Shown in pieces: positions 30,946-46,665 of a DNA stretch of 64,000 bases (its first letter is position 1; each line of letters starts with the position of its first letter). A model generated the notes under the pieces. It saw only the letters and a program-made list of their open reading frames with translations. It searched no databases and was not told the DNA's origin. The position numbers and the translations under genes are program-made. The DNA comes from Ceratotherium simum simum (lineage: Eukaryota; Chordata; Mammalia; Perissodactyla; Rhinocerotidae): assembly GCF_000283155.1 (NCBI RefSeq), contig NW_004454207.1, forward strand, positions 7,833,778-7,897,777, given 5' to 3'.

Positions 30946-32304
30946 AATTTCCAACATGAACAATTATTTGGAGAACCTTTATCTGTGCCTTACACTTGCG
31001 TTCTTTTCTTTTTTCCCTTAACTCTACTTCCCTCCTGTGTCTGGAGTGCCAATTGTAGACCTGAACTCTTAGGCTACCGCCATTTTCTTTGACAATCCGT
31101 GTCATGATAAAAGTTCATTCAACTTTCCCAATAAGGGTCTCTGATCAGGCATTCTGTTCAAAATGGATTTGTCCACGAGTCCTAAGGCCAGACAAGGATT
31201 TTTTTCCCCACCCTGAATTGATATGTTTACATTTGAGATTGAGCAGTGAAAAGCGTTTTTCCAGGTTCAAGTATACAGCATGGGGTTAGACAGATGCTGG
31301 GTTAAATATGAAGCTGTTCTAAGCCCAAAAACACCAGGGGAGAGATTTGGGGCCTTTAGGAGGCTACCCACTCACAGAAAAGGTGAATGTGATGTTCAGG
31401 ATGGTGTTAGTGTGAGTCCATTTGCTGGACTTGGCATTTGAAAACAGAAAGTAACTCAAAGAAACGAGCTGCCGGCAAAGGCTGCACCGCGTCAGGGCCA
31501 GGACAGTCTTGGATTCCCCAGTCTCGTTAGAGGGCCTGCATCCTCTGATTCCATCCCTTCTCAGCCCCTACTTTCAAATCCTCTCCTGCCCATCCCCCAT
31601 GTCATCAGCCTGTCCCAGGGAAGCGTCTGAAAACTCAGATTGAGCTATAAATGACCAAGGAGACTTAACACTGTTCCCCCAGCTCCCTGCTTAAGGAGCT
31701 CCTCCAGGAGGGGAAGGCCAGGCCTGTTCCTTCCCAGGGAGGTTTCAGCGTCAGGAACAGGTGTGTTTGCGTGTTGCAAGACAAGGGGGCAGAGGTTGGA
31801 AGGTTGGGTTCTCCAGGAGTGTAGCCACATTGGCTGTCTTAGGATGTTGGTCCTGACCGCTTCCTGCAAAGCATGTAGTCAGCTAATGGGCCTCCTCCGA
31901 GTAGCCAGTGATAGCTCCTGGGCCAACTGTTGTCAAAGTGTGAAGCTTGTTGAAAAATGGTAGCCCTAGATAAAGGGAAATGTCGGTGTGTTCTGGTCAT
32001 TTGGGGTTCCTCAATAGAGGGAAATTGCTACTTACACGTACAGCCTGCCCCGTGTATTCACCTAAATAGTGACCATGGAAGGATAATTTGCTTGAATGGG
32101 CTGCAGAATGGAACTGTATGGATGAGTGCTCTGGACCCCCCAATCCCTGTGTGCATATGGGTGAGAGCTCAGAGCAGGGGAGGCCCTCCTACCTGGGTGT
32201 TTGGGCGTGTCCGGCTCTCTGGAGACCGGGACACGGGCTCCCACACACTGTACTCATCGCCACCACCCAGTCACCTCCAAAACTTTCAGTCTGCTTACCC
32301 GGTG

Positions 32305-32799
32305 CTCTAAAGTCCTAAAAGGCCCTGATTTAATGAAAACCTAGCTAGGAGAAACCGCAAGCTTGCTCCCCCTTTGTATTCAAAGCGAGGCTTTATGAAA
32401 CTCTGTGTTCCTGTCTTGAATGTGGGAAAGCAGGAGAAGTCTCAAGTGATCAGCGCTGCTTTGTGTTCCCCTGGGACTGCACCTTTCACAGTGTCACTGA
32501 GACAAAAAACCCGAGAGCAGCAAATTATCCCGCTGCTTAGGCTTTTGTCTGAAAATTGTGTTCAGGGACATTTTCTTTGTTCGTATTTTCTTTGGCCCTG
32601 AGTGGGGAATAAGTTCATTTTTCTTTTTTTTTTTCATTGAAATTGGAAACTATATCTTCAAAAAGGAAAGAAATATTCTCTGCCCAGCTCTGCATTGAAA
32701 AGAGCTTGTAAATACAGCCTTGTTTGTCACCGTGGTGTGTTGCGGTCCCCTGGGACCCTGCGCCCTCCCCGCCGCAGGCCCGGGCTGAGGCAGGAGGCG
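32305..32799 (-). other. RS1: RS1 3' UTR (proximal part)
   Basis: Sequence downstream of the RS1 stop on the minus strand. An ATTAAA hexamer (minus strand, plus positions 32329-32334) is a candidate early poly(A) signal. In human the 3' UTR is about 2.3 kb, so the transcript may extend much further left. The end cannot be fixed from sequence alone. Confidence 0.4.
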
Positions 32800-35418
<2,619 letters not shown>

Positions 35419-35924
35419 CTAGATCCTCCTCTCTCCCTGTATCTCCACCACCAGAGGAAAAATTGCCAAATTCAGCTAATTTGTCAAAGAAAAGCCTTTG
35501 AGTGTAGCTGAAATCACCTTTGGGGTGTGGTTGAGCATGTCTTTCTTTAAAACATGCGAATGCATGATTACTGTACCCGCCAGCCCACTTCCCTTTTCTT
35601 GGTCTCTCCTGATGTTTCTCTCCATGTCTTGTTTTTTTCTTTAATTCACTCTCTTCATACGTATCTGCGTCTCCTTCACGTGCTGTCTTGCGTGGCTTTC
35701 AGGGAGTGTCTACCATGTGTAGAACACTGAACCAAGTGGCTCTGGAAGGGCTTTTGACAATTGTAAAGCAAACCAACCATTGAAGGAACTGATTCGTTTT
35801 TTAGCTATATCCCTCAAAAATTGTAGAAACCTACAGTTTCCCCTTTGTTGTTGTTTTTTTAAATTTTATTTTATTGTGTATTAATTAGCTCCTTGGGACT
35901 CAGTCTTTGGCTGCCTTCGCTTCT

Positions 35925-37390
35925 AATTCTGGACTTGCTCCTTGGGAGGCCCCTGACTTTTTACTTGCATCCCAGACCTTACCGAAATTCCAAATCCCGA
36001 GAATCCGTTGCTGGCTAGACAACTTCTCCTGGATGCCTTACAGCATCTCAAATGAAACTTGTCCAAAAGTGAGCTCCTAATTACCCCGCCCCAACCCCTC
36101 CTTCCAGTATTCATCTCTCTGGATGCCACCCCCAGCCTCCCAGGTGTTCCTGCCAGCGGTCTGAGAGCCATCCTTGGCCGCTTCCTCTCTGTCACCTCAA
36201 GCATGCAATCCATCTATTGGCTCCATCTCCAAATGTTTCTCAAAGTCATTTGCTTCTCTCCGTTTCACTGCCACCACTCTAGCCCATGTCACACTCTATT
36301 CTCGCCTGGACTGCTGTGTAGTTTACTTAACTAGTCCCCCTGAATTACTCTTGCTCCCCTCCAACACAGGAGCCAGCAGATTTTTCTTAAAATACAAATC
36401 TGATTGTGATACTCCCCAACTTCAAATCTTTCTCTGGTAGAGTCTGCTAATTGTCTCCCAATATCTTCTTCCCATCTTTCTTTAGTAATAGAACTCCTGG
36501 GTTTTCTCTGGGCAAATGGCCACCCAGCTAAGATTGCATTTCCTGGTCTCCGTTGCGGTTAGGTGAGGCCATTGGGCCAAGTTCTGATCAATGGGATGCG
36601 GGCAGAAGTGGCCCATAGGATTATGTTTGTGTCCTTAAAGGAAAAGTGTGTGTTCTCTGCTCTTCTTTTTTCTCTACTGACTAGTGTGCAGGTGTGATAG
36701 TGGAAGCTAGAGCAGCCATCTTGAACAAGGTAGAAAGAGTCTGGGCCTCAGATACCATCCAGCTGCCTTAACACACCTAGACTGTCTCATGAAAATTTTA
36801 GATGAGCAAGAAATATACCTCTCCATTGTTTAAGTCTCTGTACTTTGTTAGTTACAGCAGCACAAACCTGTATTCTAACTAATGCATATTCAGGGTCCTC
36901 CCGTTATCCCTAAAATAAGGACCACAATCCTTACCATGATGTGTAAGGCCCTACACGATCTGACTTCTGCCTACCTCTCCAGCCTTATCTCACCTGTGCT
37001 CTAACCTTGCTGCTCTTCTCTATGGTCCCCATCCATTCCCTTGAAGGATCTTCCCGACTCAGGGCCTTTGCACCTGCTGTACCTTGTGCCTCTCCCCCCA
37101 TCACCTGGCCAACTGCAGGTCTCAGGTCTCAGGTTAAATATCGTTTCCTTAGAAAGCCTTCCCTGATGCTTCAAATGGACAGGTCTTTCTTCCCTCTTTG
37201 TCTCCTCCCCAGCCCTCACCACACTTATTAAATGATCAGTTGTGTGATTGTGTGCTTAGAGTCCGCCTCCCCCCCTAAACTGGGTGCTTCTTGAAGGCCA
37301 AGCCCTCATCCACCTTGTTCACTGCTGTATCCACAGTCCTTGGCACATGGAAGGCGCTCAGTTAATATTTGTTGAATAAATAAAGGTATT
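35925..37390 (+). repeat. LINE-2 relic with ORF2 remnant, interrupted at 36425-36890
   Basis: The + frame at 36059 reads MSKSELLITPPQP, recognisable as the conserved L2 stretch just after the reverse transcriptase core. Typical L2 3' sequences follow, such as ccaccactctagcccatgtca, aaggccctacacgatctgac and ggcctttgcacctgctgta. The copy ends with the standard ggcacatggaaggcgctcagttaatatttgttgaataaat. It is antisense to RS1. Confidence 0.85.
36425..36890 (+). mobile_element. LTR-like or MER-type insertion inside the L2
   Basis: The segment from cctgggttttctctgggcaaatgg to gtttaagtctctgtactttgttagttacagcagc breaks the L2. It resembles the end of a MaLR-type LTR and shares its core (gccatgtgaca..gaagtggcc..gcagccatcttg theme) with 38370-38750. 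Class is uncertain. No internal retroviral genes are present. Confidence 0.45.
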
Positions 37391-37469
37391 CTGTGTCATT
37401 CATTTATTATAGAGCCTGCTTTTTCAAATCACAGGGGAAAAAAAACTCCTGAGCCACCTTCCCTGCTTA

Positions 37470-37664
<195 letters not shown>

Positions 37665-38369
37665 TCAACAAACACGGCCTGACTGAAATGACCAATCAAA
37701 CCGTCTCATTTGCACTTTGGAAGGTGGAGAACGTCTTACTTGTCAGCGTGGTTCGCAGCGGCGGGGCTGGGTCTTCCACCCAGTCACTGCGAGAAGAGGG
37801 TGAAGATGAAGTGAAGGGATTGCCATAGAGACACGACATTTGTAAAAGCAGACAGAAGTGGTTCTATGGCAACCTCATGGGGGGGGGGGGGTAGAAATAC
37901 TTCGCCTGCTCCACAAACTTAGAGACCTGAAAACCAAGAGGTTCGCAGCGAAATATCATACTTAAATGCCTTACTTTTTATTTTGCTCATTAACACAGGG
38001 TTAGCCATCCTGCATGATGACATCAGGGTCCCTAATTGTCCTCAGGCAGCATATGATGCCAATCATAGGAACAAAACAGTGGTGAGAGGCAAGAAAGGCA
38101 ATTATATATTAAGACTGAATTCCCACTTATAAATTTTCTCACTAGTCTAATGGAAAAAAAAGAGGGTGAAATATGCCTGAGTGACTATTGAATAAGGAAC
38201 AGTTGAAAAGAAGTGCTTTTTCCAAAGAAGAATAGCCAAAGCTGGTTCTTGTGTGTTCTATGCTTCTTCTCATGTATTTCCTCTCATATTTAGTGTTGTG
38301 TTACCTGGCCAGAGACTGCCAATTGCTCACCCAGTATTCGTTCTCCCCTTCTTTTTGACTAAAGAACCC

Positions 38370-38750
38370 TAATTTTGTTGGAGGCAGCAATGTGGCCAGC
38401 TCAAAAAACAATCTTTCCCAGTCTCCCTTGCAGTTAGAAGTGACCATGTGACACAATTTCTGACCAGTAGATATAATGGGATGTCTGCTGGAGATTTCCG
38501 ATCAGGTTTTGCTTGCTTCTTCTTTCTTCCTGTTGCCTATAAGGAAGACCTGATGGCTGGTGCAACAGTAGCCATCTTGCACTAAAGGAGTAAGGCCAGG
38601 AGAACTGCAGAAACCTCAGCCCTGATATCCTTAAGCAACTCCCTACTCCTAGTCTTTTTACCATGTGAGTCAAAACAAAACTCCTCATTCAATAAGCCGC
38701 TATTTAGAGGGTCTCTTATTTATAACCAACCCGGTCTCTAGCTGAATTTC
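38370..38750 (+). repeat. LTR-like or MER fossil related to 36425-36890
   Basis: Reads tcccttgcagttagaagtgacc, atgtgacacaatttctgacc, then gtagccatcttgcac and a degraded 3' part. The same blocks are seen at 36540-36720. Family uncertain. Confidence 0.4.
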
Positions 38751-39334
38751 TGTAGAAAACAAATGATAAACTTATGCAAATACATTTTCCTAGTTTTCTG
38801 ATTGTGGGTGATAAACTTCAAGTAAGGTAAATCAAATTATTTTTTTTCCATGTGTAAATTTGAGTTCAGATTGAAGAGCTGAACATATTTACTGCAGCAT
38901 CATCACCTTCAACAGTAAAATGAGTGCTGAGGTCTTTCTGGAGGATGATTTTCAAAAGTCAGTAAAACTGAATGAAGCATGCAAAACCTTGAACGCCATT
39001 TTGCGGCTCCAGAATGCCTGTAGGGATAGTCATGCCCTGTCCCCAGGGGCTGAAGACAGAAGGACAGCTTCAGACCTCTGGCCAGGGGGGCTTAACAGCC
39101 TTTCTGCCCAATGCACCAAAGGAGGAGGGCCCACTCCCACCAGCAGCTGCAGCTCAGTGGGGCCTGCACTGTAGGCAAACTACAGCATTTGTAGTTTATC
39201 AAGTACCTGAGGCTTCTGGGGCCTATTAAAATAATGTCAATGCCTGAGAGAGAGAACAGGAGCATTTTATAGGCCACTCGATCACGCCTTGTGTGGCCGA
39301 ATCTTCAGGGAAGCATTGTTAAGAGTGCAGTTTC

Positions 39335-39586
39335 TGGGGCCGGCCCGGTGGCGCAAGCGGTTAAGTGCTCGCTCTCCACTGTGGCGGCCTGGGGTTCGCC
39401 GGTTCGGATCCTGGGTGCGCACCGATGCACCGCTTGGCAAGCCATGCTGTGGCGGTGTCCCATATAGAGTGGAGGAAGATGGGCATGGATGTTAGCCCAG
39501 GGCCAGTCTTCTTCAGCAAAAAATGAGGAGGATTGGCAGATGTTAGCACAGGGCTGATCTTCCTCACAAAAAAAAAAAAAAAAAAA
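39335..39586 (+). mobile_element. ERE-type SINE with long A tail
   Basis: Head ggggccggcccggtggcgcaag, body with gttcgccggttcggatcc, a gtggaggaagatgggcatggatgttagccc extension and about 20 A. The flanks aagagtgcagtttc (39321-39334) and aagaatgcagtttc (39587-39600) differ at one base. Confidence 0.93.
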
Positions 39587-40224
39587 AAGAATGCAGTTTC
39601 CAGGATTCTACCCCCAGAGCGGCCGCATTTTTAATAAGCACACTTTCAAAGCGCATTCTGGAAACCTTGGCCTGCCAAAGAAGGCATCTGTCGGCTGGTG
39701 GATTCAGGGGTCTAGTGCCTGTGGCCTTGGGGGCTCCTCCGCCTCCTCAACTCCCCTCCGACCTGGAAGACAAGCCCGTGCTTCCGGAAGGAGGGACAAG
39801 GCCCCAGCGTCAGGAAGCTGGGTTTCAGTTAGGCCCTTGGTCGACACTTAAATTCTAACCGTGGGTGTCTCTAAGGCCCCTCCATCCTGAAACGCCAGTT
39901 CCTCGCTCCGCGGCCACCAGCTCCGAGGGAGGGGGCAGAGGAGAAGGAAAAGCCATCATTCTCTCTCTGATCGCTTTATTCTTGTCATTTTGCCCTTTCT
40001 CTGTTTTCCCCTCACATCTCCTTTGCCATTTCTTCCCAATTAGCACATCTACCAGTTAAGAGGGGGCTATAGACCTGCAGGGACCTGGCCAGTGGCAATG
40101 GCCTTGGAGGCCTGTGAGGGCTTGTTCAGACGTGGATCCTGCCTGCTCTCCAGGGGAGGCGATGATCTCACTGTCCCCGTGGCTTCAGCTGGCGTCTGGG
40201 AGCCAATGCCTGACTCCCAGGCCC

Positions 40225-40440
40225 CAAGCCTCGTCCCACTGCCCCCTGAATATTTTCCAGGTGAACAGCTCCATATGGGTGACCCAAAATCTCTTCACAC
40301 CCCATATGTCCACAACTGACCCCTCAGCAGCCAAGCCCAAGACAGCCCCGGACCAGTGCTCCCGTCTCAGGCATCGGTGCCTCCAGCTACCCGGCTACTA
40401 ACCCAGAAACTTGTGGGTCTGGCCCAGGGCACAAAGCAGA
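40225..40440 (+). repeat. LINE-2 internal fragment (probable)
   Basis: Stretches such as catatgtccacaactgac, cccgtctcaggcatcggtgcc and ctacccggctactaacccag resemble the L2 region encoding the end of the reverse transcriptase. The call is tentative because the copy is very diverged. Confidence 0.4.
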
Positions 40441-40599
40441 GACTCCCAGGCTGGCTGCCCCCTGGAGTCAGCGGGAGAATTGCAGAAGCGCTGATGCTCG
40501 GGCCACACCCCCAGAGACTCTGATGGCATTGGTCTGGGGCAGCGCCTAGGCATGGAGTAAAGCCGCAGTGGTTATAATGGGCAGCCGAGGTCAAGAACG

Positions 40600-40820
40600 C
40601 CTGCTTACAGCTAATGCGACCTGGGATTGGATCCCACTCTCCCTCTGCGTCAATTTAGGCAAGCGGCTTAACCTCTGTGGGTCTCAGTTTCCTCATCTGT
40701 GAAATGAGCACGACACTAGTAACTGCCTTCATAACGTTGCCATGGGGTTACGTGAAATAACATTTGTGGAGTGTAGAACCTGCGGCACCTGGCCGAAAAG
40801 TAGCAGCTAATATTGGTGTA
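40600..40820 (+). repeat. MIR SINE relic
   Basis: Contains the conserved aacctctgtgggtctcagtttcctcatctgtgaaatg core followed by a MIR-like 3' half. Confidence 0.85.
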
Positions 40821-41023
40821 ATTGGGTGAATTTGTGAGAATACATTGATGACTTCTTGAGTGTTGCATGTTTGTTTTTCCGGTGAAGACCACCAGGGAAG
40901 GAATCTAACACCCCTCTACCCCACTGTGACCTGCCCCCATTATTCCCCTTACAGCTCCCCGAGAAGGAGGCCAGCTTCATGTTTCTAGAGAGTTGGGCTC
41001 TCCTTGCCCCAGGAAGGAATAAG

Positions 41024-41025
<2 letters not shown>

Positions 41026-41061
<36 letters not shown>

Positions 41062-41066
41062 GTGTG
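41026..41066. repeat. (TG)n microsatellite
   Basis: About 20 TG units with a single CG interruption near the right end. Likely polymorphic. Confidence 0.95.
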
Positions 41067-41639
41067 ATATTTGAGACAGGAGAAGCCTACTGACAGCATC
41101 TCTCCTCAGGCTTATGGATTTGGAAGGTCTAGGCCTCCACAGGAATTAGCTGCTTGTCCCAGAGGAGGAGGTAGCTAGAGACTCTGGGCTTTGACCCCTG
41201 TGTGTGGGGGTGGGGGCCTCGTGGTAGGGGCATGAGCTCAGCGGGGACGTAGTTCTTCTGAGGGGGCCGGACCACAGATGGGGCCTGGGAGTCCTGAACT
41301 CTGGACATCCTCAGGAAACTTGGGAAGGTCCCCAAGTTGAGCTTAGTTCAGAGGGAGAAGAGCCACCAACAAGGTGTCTTCCTTCAAGTGGGGCTGTGGG
41401 CCGGGCAGGGAGCTGCCGCCCAGCCTGAGCCCAGGCCCTGCCCCCCGGCAGCTGTCGCAAGCCCGTGGGGCTTTCATGTAGTCAAAGGAGAGAGGAAAAA
41501 CCTTCAACAACCCTGTCTGTAGACTCCTCACAGGCCATAACAAAGGGGAACTCAAACTGGAGTTATTTGAACTTGAAAAAATAGAAAATGTGACATTTCT
41601 CGCACTCTGTGTGCTGTGGCGTAAACTCCAGTTATGTTA

Positions 41640-42030
41640 TTATTATTTTTCCTGACTCCTTTCCCCCTCTCCTCCTCCTTCCATGGTCCTGGCTGAGCTC
41701 CCTTCAGATCCTCATGCAGGCCTGGAGGCCTTCCCTTGAGGCCGTTCCCTCTGCCTGTGACACTCCTGTCCCCTCTCCTCCCCCTTCAGCTGGACAACTC
41801 TACTCATCCTTCAGATCTCTGCCCACTTCCACTGCCCACCCTGAGCAGGGTAAGGGCCTCCCGGTGCTGCCTCCCCTGCACCCTGCACCTGTCCCTTATC
41901 CCTCCTCTGGGTGATTATTTCATTGTCTGCTCCCCGGGTCTGTCTTGCTCGCCATTCTATCCTCTGAGCCAAGCAGAATGCCTGCACCTGCTGGGCACTC
42001 AGTAGTTATTGATTGGATGGATGAATGAAG
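41640..42030 (+). repeat. LINE-2 3' end
   Basis: Reads ccctctgcctgtgacactcc, ccttcagatctctgccca, cctgctgggcactcagtagttattgattggatggatgaatg, which is the usual L2 3' terminus. Confidence 0.75.
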
Positions 42031-42356
42031 GGATAAACCAACATCATGACTCCATCTTGGGTGGCCACTAGGGATAAGCCAAGAAAATGGCAGAAACAGG
42101 AAGCAGAGAGCTCAGGGAGGAAGTAGAAGTTGACCAGCCCAGAGAATTTGCACCGGCCTAATCAAAAAGAAACTGTCAATTGAGTATAAGCTAGTATTAA
42201 GCAACGTGAATAATGTTGCTGAAGGAATTAAGGGGATCCTCACCAGACACACACAGAATATGTCCTTCCCAAGTTTTCTGCCCAATGGAAGTTTGTTACT
42301 GTAGCTATTAAGCCTGTTTCTACACACATTTTAAGTGGAAAAAGAATGTTTCTACA

Positions 42357-42533
42357 GGGCCGGCCCTGTGGCGTAGTGGTTAAGTTTGGCGAGCTCTGCT
42401 TCTGTGGCCTGGGTTCGCAGGCTTGGATCCTGGGCATGGACCTACTCCAATCATCAGCCATGCTGTGGCGGCGTCCCACATACAAAAACAGAGGAAGATG
42501 TTAGCTCAGGGCTAATCTTGCTCAAGAAAAATA
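42357..42533 (+). mobile_element. ERE-type SINE, short form, perfect 16-bp duplication
   Basis: Head gggccggccctgtggcgtagtgg, body to aggaagatgttagctcaggg, tail aagaaaaataa. The flanks 42341-42356 and 42534-42549 are identical (aaagaatgtttctaca). Confidence 0.95.
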
Positions 42534-42871
42534 AAAGAATGTTTCTACATTCATTTTAAGGAAAACCCTGCATCTTCTGTGGCACAAGTGGCTCTTCTGA
42601 GTGATGATTTGATAATTAGATGGATAAAGGCTTATTCACAATGTGCTGCTAATCCAGGCTACGTATCCTTAACATGCTAGCCTTTCTCGTTCGGTAGATA
42701 ATTTCTTGATTTGTAGGCATGAGGGCCAGACATGCTTATGAAGAATGTTAACCTAAAAGAGCAAAGAGAGGTCAGCATCATTTTTGACAAGAGAGATGTG
42801 AATATTATTATGCACATGTATTAGACTTGAATATATATGACAAGGTATAGAATATAGAATAATATTTATAG

Positions 42872-43173
42872 GGGCCGGCCCCGTGGCTTAGCAGTTAAGT
42901 GCGTGCTCCGCTACTGGCAGCCAGGGTTCGGATCCCGGGCGTGCACTGTCGCACTGCTTCTCCGGCCATGCTGAGGCCGTGTCCCACATACAGCAACTAG
43001 AAGGATGTGCAACTATGACATACAACTATCTACTGAGGCTTTGGGGAAAAAAAAAAAAGGAGGAGGATTGGCAATAGATGTTAGCTCAGAGCCGGTCTTC
43101 CTCAGCAAAAAGAGGAGGATTAGCACGGATGTTAGCTCAGGGCTGATCTTCCTCACAAAAAAAAACAAAAAAG
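42872..43173 (+). mobile_element. ERE-type SINE, long form
   Basis: Head gggccggccccgtggcttagcag, then the caactagaaggatgtgcaac body and two tail modules of about 50 bp (gatgttagctcag..cttcctca). The flank aatatttatag is repeated at 42861-42871 and 43174-43184. Confidence 0.93.
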
Positions 43174-43750
43174 AATATTTATAGAAGAGTGAGTATAAAG
43201 TTGAATATAATATAGAAATATGAAATCTAGAATAAAAGTAAAGCATTGAGTCATTGGATTTCTTATACTTTGATACCTTCCCTACCCTGGTCTCCCCTCT
43301 CAGAGAGCTGAGGTAGTCATGGCTCAACTGTAGAAAAGCAGACGTTTTAGTATTTTTAATAGCATTAAGCTGAAGATTAGGAGGCTGTAATGCACCTAGC
43401 CGGTCACCTTCTGCTCCGTGGGTGGGGCCTCTGGGCAGTAACCACCAGTGTGCACCTGGGAGGGCCTCCTGGCAGCTCTGAATGACCCTCCTTTCCTTCT
43501 GTGCTTTCTAGGCCTTTCTCCCCTAAGGCGGACTCCGGCGCAAGAGCTGAAACTCAGGGTCCGGAGAGACCAAGATGTGTTCTTTATATTCCCCTGAAGA
43601 TCTGAGGCACTGATGGGCAAGTGACTTCTGGAAGGTTGTGGCTAGTCCTGCCCTGAATCATCCTTCTTGAAAAAACCAATTAACCCCAATGAATCAACCA
43701 TTTAACACCGAGGTCGTATTTTTTTCCTTCCTGGAAATATCTGTGTTGTT

Positions 43751-43781
<31 letters not shown>

Positions 43782-44180
43782 AGCGGGGAGGGGAGAACAC
43801 TTAAGCTAAAAGAATTTCTGATATCAGAACTTCAAGCTCACAACAACACTGTAGGGGAGAAAGCTTGAGGGACCAGAATCGTCTTCACATTCCTCAAACA
43901 GACGGCCCTTCTCAGCTTCGCAGTTGATTGGGTCAATGAAGCCAATCCGCATAATCTCTTTTCAATTTCTTCTTAGAAAGCGCTTCCTTGGAATAGAATT
44001 CCAGTAGGTCTCATGTCTCTAGTGAAGAGAACATTTGTTTCCACTAAATGGTAAACTCCTCCAGGGTGGAGGCAAAGCCTTCATTTTTGTCTCCCCATCA
44101 GTGCCTGGCACATAACAGGCACATGGTGAAAGAGAGTGGAATTGAATTCTAAATGGATTATTAAGGAGGGCGCTTCACTA

Positions 44181-44397
44181 TTTTTTTTTTTTTAAAGATT
44201 TTATTTATTTTATTTTTTCCCCCCAAAGCCCCAGTGGATAGTTGTGTGTCGTAGCTGCACATCCTTCTAGTTGCTGCATGTGGGACTCGGCCTCAGGATG
44301 AACGGAGAAGTGGTGCCTCGATGCGCACCCGGGATCCGAACCCGGGCCGCCAGCATCGCAGCGCGCACACTTAACCACCAAGCCACAGGGCCGGCCC
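44181..44397 (-). mobile_element. ERE-type SINE, minus strand
   Basis: On the minus strand it starts gggccggccctgtggcttggtgg and runs to an aaataaataaaat tail followed by A. The flank gggcgcttcactatt occurs at 44168-44182 and 44398-44412. Confidence 0.94.
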
Positions 44398-44996
44398 GGG
44401 CGCTTCACTATTGACTGGGCAGATCACATCAACGCATAATGGCTGCAGGAGCTCCTGCCATGGAGCTCAGTGGGACATCCTGGGGGGAAGCCCACCGAAC
44501 TAAACAGCCCTTACTGCTTTCCTCACTGTGGGGATCCTGCTGTTCCCTTCCAGAAGACAGTTCAGAAACAACCTCCTACTCCTTTAGTAAAGAGGAAAAC
44601 GAAGGCAGTAAAAGCCTTTGTAGACTGCCCCTCCTCCCCCACAATGTGCTATTTTAATGCAAATTTAATGAAATAATGAAGAGAAGCTCACATACATACA
44701 CACAAACTTGCCTCTCCTGGACCTATGATAGGTGATTGTGTAAAGTGAATGATGTTGCGTGGCACCTTCACAACCCTGGAGAGGGTGGCAAGGACAGTTT
44801 CATGCAAAAGAGCCTCTGGGCCCTGGAAAGCACTGAGCATTGCAAACACTTGCTGGGCTGCCCAACCTTCTGCAAGTCACTGTGAGCTCTTAGGAGGCAG
44901 GAAGACGAGCTGACCTTTATGAAATGGTACCGTTTGCCAGGTGCAACACAAGGTGCTTTATGCCTCATCAGCTTTATTCCTCACAACTCCCTAGAG

Positions 44997-45218
44997 CAGG
45001 GGCTGGCAAACAGTGGCCCTTGGGCTAACTGTGGCTCACCGTCTGCTTTTGTAAATAAAGTTTTATTGGAACGCAGCCATGCTCATGCATTTACACATCG
45101 TCTATGGCTGCTTTCCCACTACAATGGCAGAATTGAGGAGTTGAGACCACATGGCCCACAAAGCCACAAATATTTATGGTCTGGTCCTCTACAGACCAAG
45201 TTGCTGGCCCTGCCTTAG
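44997..45218 (-). mobile_element. hAT-Charlie-like relic, opposite orientation to 27393
   Basis: Begins caggggctggcaaacagtgg and contains aataaagttttattggaacgcagcc and tctatggctgctttcccac. It ends with agaccaagttgctggccctgcc. It is the reverse complement of the same family as 27393-27613. Confidence 0.75.
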
Positions 45219-45997
45219 AGGAAGGCATTCATATTAGTCAGGAAAGCCTGTGTTATGCTGCAGAACAAATTGTCCCAGAAATTTCAGAAGCTTAACACAG
45301 CAAAGGTTTCTTTTTCACTCAGGCAACTTGCCCATGAAGGGTCTGCAGGGAGTTCTGCTCCACTTACCCTCCCAGGCACCCAGGGGAAGGACAAGCCACT
45401 TTCTCAAGCAGGGAAAGGGTGAGCCGTAGAGTCAAGTACCAGCCCTTAAGGGCCTCATTTCGGAAGGGACGCTGCTCACTTTGGCTGGAAGGAACTGCTC
45501 CTACGGAACCACCTGACAGCAAGGGGGCTGGAATGTGGGGAAGTGCATGGTTGTCTAGTGAGCAATTAATACCCAGGCCCACTACTGTTACCTCCATTTG
45601 ACAGAAAAAGAGCAAAGCGGAAGTCCCAGATAAGACATGAGGCAGCCAGCATTCCAACTCTGGTCTCTCGGGCTCAAAAGCCTGTGCTCTTCTCAAAATA
45701 CCCACCATTAATTTATTGTCAATAAATTCCACTGATCTCTTTATTGACAATCAGATCCCACCTTATCATCTCATCCAGGCCAAGTAGAGATCCAGGAAGC
45801 TGTTTTTGAATAGTGACGTCATTGGAGTTGGTTGGAGCAGTGGCCATTGTGAGATCTGAAGCTCAGAGGCCAACTGGAGAAAACCCAGAGCTTGGCATTC
45901 GGGGGTGTAATTCAGCTGGGTTGAGAGAAGGAGGAGAAACAGGGTGTTCCCAAGGACACTCCAAGGATCTGGTGTCCCAAGGAGAGGGGACACTCAC

Positions 45998-46103
45998 CCG
46001 GTATGCAGTCTAAGGAGGTGGCACCCACAGACCACAGGGCGTTGGTGCCTCCTTGGCAATCGCACTTGCACGCTTTGTGGTACCAGGGGTCCTCGCCCTC
46101 ATC
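45998..46103 (-). CDS. RS1: RS1 exon 3, RS1 domain
   Basis: This 106-bp exon encodes [19 protein letters not shown] through SLDCIP. The Cys38-x-Cys40-x-Cys42 cluster is present, as is Cys59, which makes the intersubunit disulfide with Cys223. Compared with human as remembered, WYH replaces WYQ, GGT replaces GGP, and LWSV replaces LWSA. The acceptor on minus is cctcccacag; the donor is gtgagt. Size equals human c.79-184. Confidence 0.96.
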
Positions 46104-46665
46104 CTGTGGGAGGCCAGAGGGGCAGGAGCATCAGAAAAGTCACAGTCAAAGGCAACTGCAGTCAGCACCACAGGAGAAGCCTTGCTCATTCATTGCCTAT
46201 TGACTATGGCTGCTTTCCCACTACTGTAGCACAGCTGAATTCTTAATCCAGCCTTAACACACAGTTGCCACTCAGCTTTCAGTCTAGATAAACCAATGTC
46301 TGCCACTGTGGGTGACCAGCTAGTGATCTCACAGACACACCCGTGTAGAGGGCCATGTTATCTTTGGGGGCTTGGGGAGCCCAAATCCGAGGTCAGGCTC
46401 CTTGCATCCCCTGGAAGTCCCTTCTGGGGATCCAATTTTAAAAAGTGCTGGATTCGAGATTATGCCATCTGAGTTAAGACTTGCTTTACTTGCATTCTCT
46501 CATTAAAACACCAATCTTGGAGTTTGCCCAGAAAAAACGTGCTATTGCCACTACCAGAAAAGATAAATTTTTTTAAAAAAGTGATAATCCTATACATCAT
46601 TTTTGGCTAGGAAAATCTTCAAAAACAGTATCCACATAAATTCCAGCCTTCCTACTGTAACGTAC
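46104..46665 (-). other. RS1: RS1 intron 2
   Basis: 562 bp with donor gtacgt and acceptor cctcccacag on the minus strand. No repeat or gene recognised. Confidence 0.8.

Larger units (their letters stand above)
26976..32304. other. Tail-to-tail interval between CDKL5 and RS1
   Basis: Contains a poly-T run (27178-27196), a hAT-type fossil (27393-27613), MIR relics in both orientations (27900-28130 and 28265-28510), a 1.5-kb L1M fragment (29405-30945) and about 1.3 kb of unassigned sequence. Human RS1 has a 2.3-kb 3' UTR, so part of the right half is probably RS1 3' UTR on the minus strand. No protein gene is seen. Confidence 0.6.

Noticed and set aside
40092..40319. GDPKSLHTPYVHN, resembling a stretch of the human long CDKL5 C-terminus (GDPKKPHTPCVPN)
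   Set aside because: The neighbouring sequence fits a diverged LINE-2 fragment better, the frame stops at once, no good splice sites flank it, and the surrounding human residues do not match.
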